NCBI GenBank assembly: GCA_001789205.1
Contig: MFYT01000019.1
Span: 1 to 64,000 of the forward strand
Length of the DNA: 64,000 nt
Source of the DNA: Candidatus Raymondbacteria bacterium RIFOXYA2_FULL_49_16
Lineage (GTDB): Bacteria; Fibrobacterota; OXYB2-FULL-49-7; XYB2-FULL-49-35
Direction: 5' to 3'
Below, in pieces: positions 60,833-64,000 of this stretch. Positions within the stretch are counted from its first letter, which is position 1; the number at the start of each line of letters is the position of its first letter. Below the pieces are notes generated by a model, which had not been told where the DNA came from, searched no databases, and worked only from the letters and a program-made list of their open reading frames with translations. Made by a program: the position numbers and the translations under genes.

Positions 60833-62484
60833 TGAGCGCCTCCATTGTTGGAAATCTGGCGGCATCCATCAGTCTGGCGAATGAATTTGCGGAGGATTAC
60901 GGCATTGAACTTTTTGGCTTCAGGTTCGACCATCACTTCGCACAATCCCGGTATGGTATTATTAAAGGTATTGATGATTATACGCCGACTGCTATCCGCC
61001 ACTGTTATGCCGATACGTGGGATGACAAGATAGAACGTGTCATTGGGGGATGATTGGATGAAGGAATCTATTTTTGCCGGGGTAGCATACAGACCCCATG
61101 CCTCAGCGAGGATGTTGGGAGCGCCATTGGAAAGACATAAAATTTGTGTTCCAACACCCCAATCAGCCGTAATGAATGTCGTTCCTTTCGCATGTCTGCC
61201 CGCGAATTTTCCTAATTGCGTCAGGCTTGGATCCCAGCGAGGATCGGTTTTTCCATTTTTCAGTGCGAGATGCATGGAAGCAATTACTGGAATACGGAAA
61301 AGCAGCAGGGCGCATAGAAGGGTCAAAAAAAGAAGCGCGGCAAAGCGCATCCGGTGTATTTGTTTCAATGCTCCTTGGGCCAGAATAGCGATTCCCGCGT
61401 ATTGATAGGGTGTAATAAGAATCCAGTGATGATATGAGGTTGTACGGGGCAACAGATAGAGACCTATGCCGGTCAGTATGAAGGAAATAAGGAAAAGCAA
61501 GGCGTCCTTTGAATATTGTTCCTCTTTTACCGTACACAGGCAGAGGTATGCACCTGCGATAAGCGTGCCAAAGAGCAATACCGATTCCACACACCGCGGA
61601 ATTGGTGAGGGATTTGAACCAAAAATGAAAGTGGCGGTAAAGGAACCGTTCCCTAAGCCGAGAAGTTCCGTGATGTAGCGTATGATGCCGGGTTTTATCA
61701 TGAGTATTGGATCTTTTATGTTGTGCAGAGAGATCAAGTATCCCTTTAAAATCAGGGATCCCGCATTGAGTAAGATGAGCGAACCACTTCCGAGAAACAG
61801 TCCTCCCATAAAGACAAGAAGATACTTTCGATTACGAAACTTTTTTTCAAAAATTAGCAGGAACCCAAGCGGTAGAAGTAAAACACAGGAGGTCAGTTTT
61901 TCTACAATGGCGATGCCGCAGAAGAATGCGATAAAAAAGGTATAGTACGGCTTAATGGTCTTCTGCCGAATCGCCCGGATGGTCAGACCAATGATAATGA
62001 ATCTCAAGGAGAGCGCCAAGGCTACGGGACCCCAGTCGTGTCTTGTGGAAAGAAGGACCATCGTGTCAGTCAGAACCAATGTGAAAAACACCAGTAACTC
62101 AAAGATGGAAAGATAGTTTGCGGTGAGCAAAGAGAACGCCAAAATCCCGGCCGCCACCATGGCGATACCTGTCAGCCGCCAGCTTCTGACCGAAAAAAGA
62201 CCGTCGTTGAATTTTAAGTATAAACCATAGAGCGCTGTCTTGAAGGCGGCATTGTAAGACATGTTCAGGGCCGGAAAATTGCCGGGGCCCAATGAAAAAA
62301 GAGTCTGGGGCTTTCCCACATACCAGAAGCTTGCCGTTGCTTGGAAGAGTTCGTCGTAGTACAGACCTTGACGTTCAATATGATGAGCAGATACAAAGCA
62401 GTATGCTATCGCACACATGATTCCCACGATAATGGCATTTTTCAGTCCGGCAGGTTTTTCAACAACCGTAGAGAGCATGGCCAA
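60829..62484 (-). CDS. GT39/ArnT-like membrane glycosyltransferase
   Basis: The 551-residue protein has about 10-12 membrane segments and the first-loop motif YYDELFQAT, the acidic DE pair of GT39-type GT-C enzymes, after the first helix. It ends in a soluble periplasmic domain (about 430-551). It should transfer a sugar from a polyprenyl-phosphate donor, presumably made by the adjacent GT2-GtrA protein, to a lipid or protein in the periplasm. Its stop overlaps that gene's start. Confidence 0.85.
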   Translation of the reverse strand: MAMLSTVVEKPAGLKNAIIVGIMCAIAYCFVSAHHIERQGLYYDELFQATASFWYVGKPQTLFSLGPGNFPALNMSYNAAFKTALYGLYLKFNDGLFSVRSWRLTGIAMVAAGILAFSLLTANYLSIFELLVFFTLVLTDTMVLLSTRHDWGPVALALSLRFIIIGLTIRAIRQKTIKPYYTFFIAFFCGIAIVEKLTSCVLLLPLGFLLIFEKKFRNRKYLLVFMGGLFLGSGSLILLNAGSLILKGYLISLHNIKDPILMIKPGIIRYITELLGLGNGSFTATFIFGSNPSPIPRCVESVLLFGTLIAGAYLCLCTVKEEQYSKDALLFLISFILTGIGLYLLPRTTSYHHWILITPYQYAGIAILAQGALKQIHRMRFAALLFLTLLCALLLFRIPVIASMHLALKNGKTDPRWDPSLTQLGKFAGRHAKGTTFITADWGVGTQILCLSNGAPNILAEAWGLYATPAKIDSFIQSSPNDTFYLVIPRIGITVADSSRRIIINTFNNTIPGLCEVMVEPEAKKFNAVILRKFIRQTDGCRQISNNGGAQ

Positions 62485-62494
62485 CTCGATACAA

Positions 62495-63040
62495 TTAACG
62501 TTTCTTAATCAGATGCAGGAATTCGTCCCTGGTGGGATGATCGTCGTGGAAGCTGCCCAGCATGGCTGAGGTGAGCATGCGTGAGTTCTGTTTTTCCACG
62601 CCCCGCATCATCATGCACAGGTGCTGGGCCTCGATGACCACGCCCACGCCCTCCGCGCCAATGGTGTCCATGAGAATACGGGCGACTTGCTGGGTCATGC
62701 GCTCCTGGACCTGGAGCCTGCGGGAAAAACACTCGACCACGCGTACGATCTTGCTGACACCGTATATCTTATTTTTCGAGATATAGCCGATGTGGCATTT
62801 GCCGAAAAAGGGGAGCATATGGTGTTCGCACATGCTGTAAAACTCAATGTCGTCAACAATGATCATATGGTTGCATTGTTCGTGGAAAATGGCGCCCGAT
62901 AAAATCGCCTTTGGGTCTTCCTGGTATCCCTTGGTGAGGAATTCATAGGTTTTTTTCACCCGTGCCGGTGTTTTCAAAAGGCCTTCGCGGTCCGGGTCTT
63001 CACCTATTTTTACCAGCAATTCCCGTATTATTTTTTCCAT
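62495..63040 (-). CDS. folE: GTP cyclohydrolase I
   Basis: The 181-residue protein has the FolE signatures: DPDREGLLKTPARV near the start, FYSMCEHHMLPFFGKCHIGYI with the zinc Cys and His residues, RLQVQERMTQQVAR and AQHLCMMMRGV with the third zinc Cys. It converts GTP to dihydroneopterin triphosphate, the first step of folate and pterin synthesis. It begins the pterin cluster continuing with folB and a FolM-like reductase upstream; the spacer is 60 bp. Confidence 0.97.
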   Translation of the reverse strand: MEKIIRELLVKIGEDPDREGLLKTPARVKKTYEFLTKGYQEDPKAILSGAIFHEQCNHMIIVDDIEFYSMCEHHMLPFFGKCHIGYISKNKIYGVSKIVRVVECFSRRLQVQERMTQQVARILMDTIGAEGVGVVIEAQHLCMMMRGVEKQNSRMLTSAMLGSFHDDHPTRDEFLHLIKKR

Positions 63041-63100
63041 CGCATACCTTCTTTCAGCGCTGAATTGGTCTTTTTATCCGGGCAGATAATATACGAATTT

Positions 63101-63457
63101 TCATCCATGGCGTGCGCGCTCAATCGTGACTGCCACGCTTCTGGCAAAACGGAGCGCGCCTGGCTTGTCAACTGTTACCACGGCCTTTTTCACCCGGCGG
63201 TCTGCCAGGCAGATTCGCGCTATCCGGTCGGCGCAGTGTTCCACAAGGTTAAAACGCGTTGATTCCACCATGGTGATTATTTCGCGTTTTAATTTTTTAT
63301 AATCCACGGTATCGTCGATGTTGTCTGTCTTCCCCGGTTTGCGTAAATCGACTGACAGCGCGATGTTTATTACAATGCTCTGTTTTTTTCGTTGTTCTTC
63401 GGGGTAGATGCCGATAAAGGCACGCAGCGCAAGATCACGGATGATTATAGCGTCCAT
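63101..63457 (-). CDS. folB: Dihydroneopterin aldolase
   Basis: The 118-residue protein starts MDAIIIRDLALRAFIGIYPEEQRKK-like, the FolB N-terminal motif, with the conserved VVESTRFNLVEHCADRIA-type acceptor segment (here MVESTRFNLVEHCADR) and the C-terminal KKAVVTVDKPGAL. It converts dihydroneopterin to 6-hydroxymethyl-dihydropterin or epimerises it. It overlaps the reductase gene by 13 bp and precedes folE. Confidence 0.93.
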   Translation of the reverse strand: MDAIIIRDLALRAFIGIYPEEQRKKQSIVINIALSVDLRKPGKTDNIDDTVDYKKLKREIITMVESTRFNLVEHCADRIARICLADRRVKKAVVTVDKPGALRFARSVAVTIERARHG

Positions 63458-64000
63458 GGTGTTCCTTGTTTAAAAAGGCGCAGCCCCTGATCGCAATACA
63501 TGATCTGGCCGGTTGCCTCGGATTCAACAAGATACCGGAACGCCTTGAGCAGGCCGGCTATAGTACCCCAGGTTTGTCCCGGCCTTTTATTGAAGCGTGA
63601 GGGCAGGATTGCTCCGGGCGCAATAGCGTTTACCCTGACCTTTGGGGCAAAAAGCGCAGCGCATTCGACAGTAAACTCGCGCAGCAGGCGCTTGCTTATG
63701 CGATAGAGCTGGAAATTCCGGTTGAAACCATCGATGTTGGCGTCGAGAAGATTAATGATAAAGGAACGAGGCGCGAGGCGCGAGGCTGGAGACTGTTTGA
63801 AAAAACTGGTCGAGAGGATAAGCGGGGCAAAGGCATTTACTTGGAACATCTGCCAGAAGCCAGCCTCGCGCCTCGTTCCTCGCGCCTCGTTCCTCTGCAA
63901 TAGATCTCCCTTCTCAAACACTGACGCATTGTTTACCAACCCAATCAACCGTACCGGCAGTTTCACGCATGCGCGGATGAGTTTGTCCGGGTTTTTTGAC
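63445..64000 (-). CDS. FolM-like short-chain reductase, truncated by the window edge
   Basis: The frame is still open at the right edge, so the N-terminal NADP-binding part lies outside the window. Seen here are IGLVNNASVFEKGD (the NNAG-like motif), a middle part with YRISKRLLREF (the YxxxK catalytic pair) and a C-terminal VNAIAPGAI (PG motif). With folE and folB next to it, a dihydropteridine/dihydrofolate reductase of the FolM/PTR1 type is likely. A GTG at 63966 could be a start, but the frame runs on. The segments EARGTRREAG and SPASRLAPRS come from an inverted repeat inside the gene and probably are insertions. Confidence 0.8.
   Translation of the reverse strand, partial: SKNPDKLIRACVKLPVRLIGLVNNASVFEKGDLLQRNEARGTRREAGFWQMFQVNAFAPLILSTSFFKQSPASRLAPRSFIINLLDANIDGFNRNFQLYRISKRLLREFTVECAALFAPKVRVNAIAPGAILPSRFNKRPGQTWGTIAGLLKAFRYLVESEATGQIMYCDQGLRLFKQGTPWTL
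63762..63894. repeat. GC-rich inverted repeat inserted inside the FolM-like gene
   Basis: The left arm at 63762-63789 (AGGAACGAGGCGCGAGGC followed by GCGAGGCTGG) and the right arm at 63860-63894 (CCAGCCTCGCGCCTCG followed by TTCCTCGCGCCTCGTTCCT) are nearly reverse complements and contain short tandem repeats of the unit GAGGCGC/GCGCCTC. The region between is about 70 bp. The element keeps the reading frame open, like the palindromic elements that insert in-frame within genes of some bacteria. Confidence 0.7.

Noticed and set aside
1-64000. CRISPR arrays, tRNA or rRNA genes, transposases and prophage genes
   Set aside because: I saw no regularly spaced direct repeats, no cloverleaf-like segments I trust, and no transposase or phage protein motifs. 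A dedicated search would be needed to exclude tRNA genes fully.

Overview
The window carries no rRNA, so the assignment rests on gene content. Secreted proteins end in FlgD-like/type-IX-style C-terminal domains (NPFNP... then WNGKDAQGR...GIY). There is a YfiR/TonB-receptor pair, a DUF2723 (TMEM260-like) membrane mannosyltransferase, dockerin/cohesin-type modules and a Wzx/Wzy polysaccharide locus. Together these suggest an uncultured or poorly known Gram-negative bacterium of the Fibrobacterota/FCB group, perhaps near Chitinivibrionia. Base composition is about 50% GC. Genes are tightly packed with many 4-bp ATGA overlaps. I see no tRNA, CRISPR array, prophage or complete insertion sequence.

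Region by region. 0-15 kb is surface and secretion: a repeat-built lipoprotein, a YugP-type membrane zinc protease, an orphan chemoreceptor, a YfiR-like protein with a TonB-dependent receptor, an AMIN-like membrane-anchored protein and a giant vWA-like secreted protein. 15-19.8 kb holds a redox operon (ferredoxin, geranylgeranyl-reductase-family flavoprotein, Fe-S aldo/keto reductase), an MFS transporter and an Ala/Lys-rich lipoprotein. 20-24.3 kb is a regulatory island: single and tandem STAS proteins, two SpoVG paralogues, then an operon of STAS protein, degenerate RsbW-like ATPase and GAF/sigma-54 activator. 24.3-28.4 kb holds a three-gene operon ending in a matrixin protease with cohesin-like and dockerin-like modules, another STAS protein and a receiver-domain stub.

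28.5-36.4 kb is flavin metabolism: apbE divergent from ribD-ribE-ribBA-ribH-nusB, followed by the DUF2723 protein. 36.4-51.1 kb is a Wzx/Wzy-type exopolysaccharide or O-antigen locus (glycosyltransferases, Wzy/WaaL-like polymerase/ligase, Wzz, Wzx, acetyltransferase, Wza-like exporter) containing a decayed patch at 37.2-38.2 kb. 51.2-54.3 kb has an rRNA/tRNA uracil methyltransferase-like gene and two further glycosyltransferases. 54.3-59.7 kb is one minus-strand operon, lepA - signal peptidase I homologue - chorismate mutase - EPSP-synthase homologue - NAD kinase. Two of these five appear to lack their family's catalytic residues. 59.7-62.5 kb has a GT2-GtrA fusion and a GT39-like protein. 62.5-64 kb is a pterin/folate set (folE, folB and a FolM-like reductase running off the end), and the reductase carries an unusual inverted-repeat insertion.

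The best candidates for something undescribed are: the partner-switch-like operon that ends in a sigma-54 activator instead of a sigma factor (22045-24315), with its STAS/SpoVG neighbourhood; the operon containing two apparent pseudo-enzymes (55197-57870); and the ferredoxin/GGR/aldo-keto-reductase operon (15214-17688).
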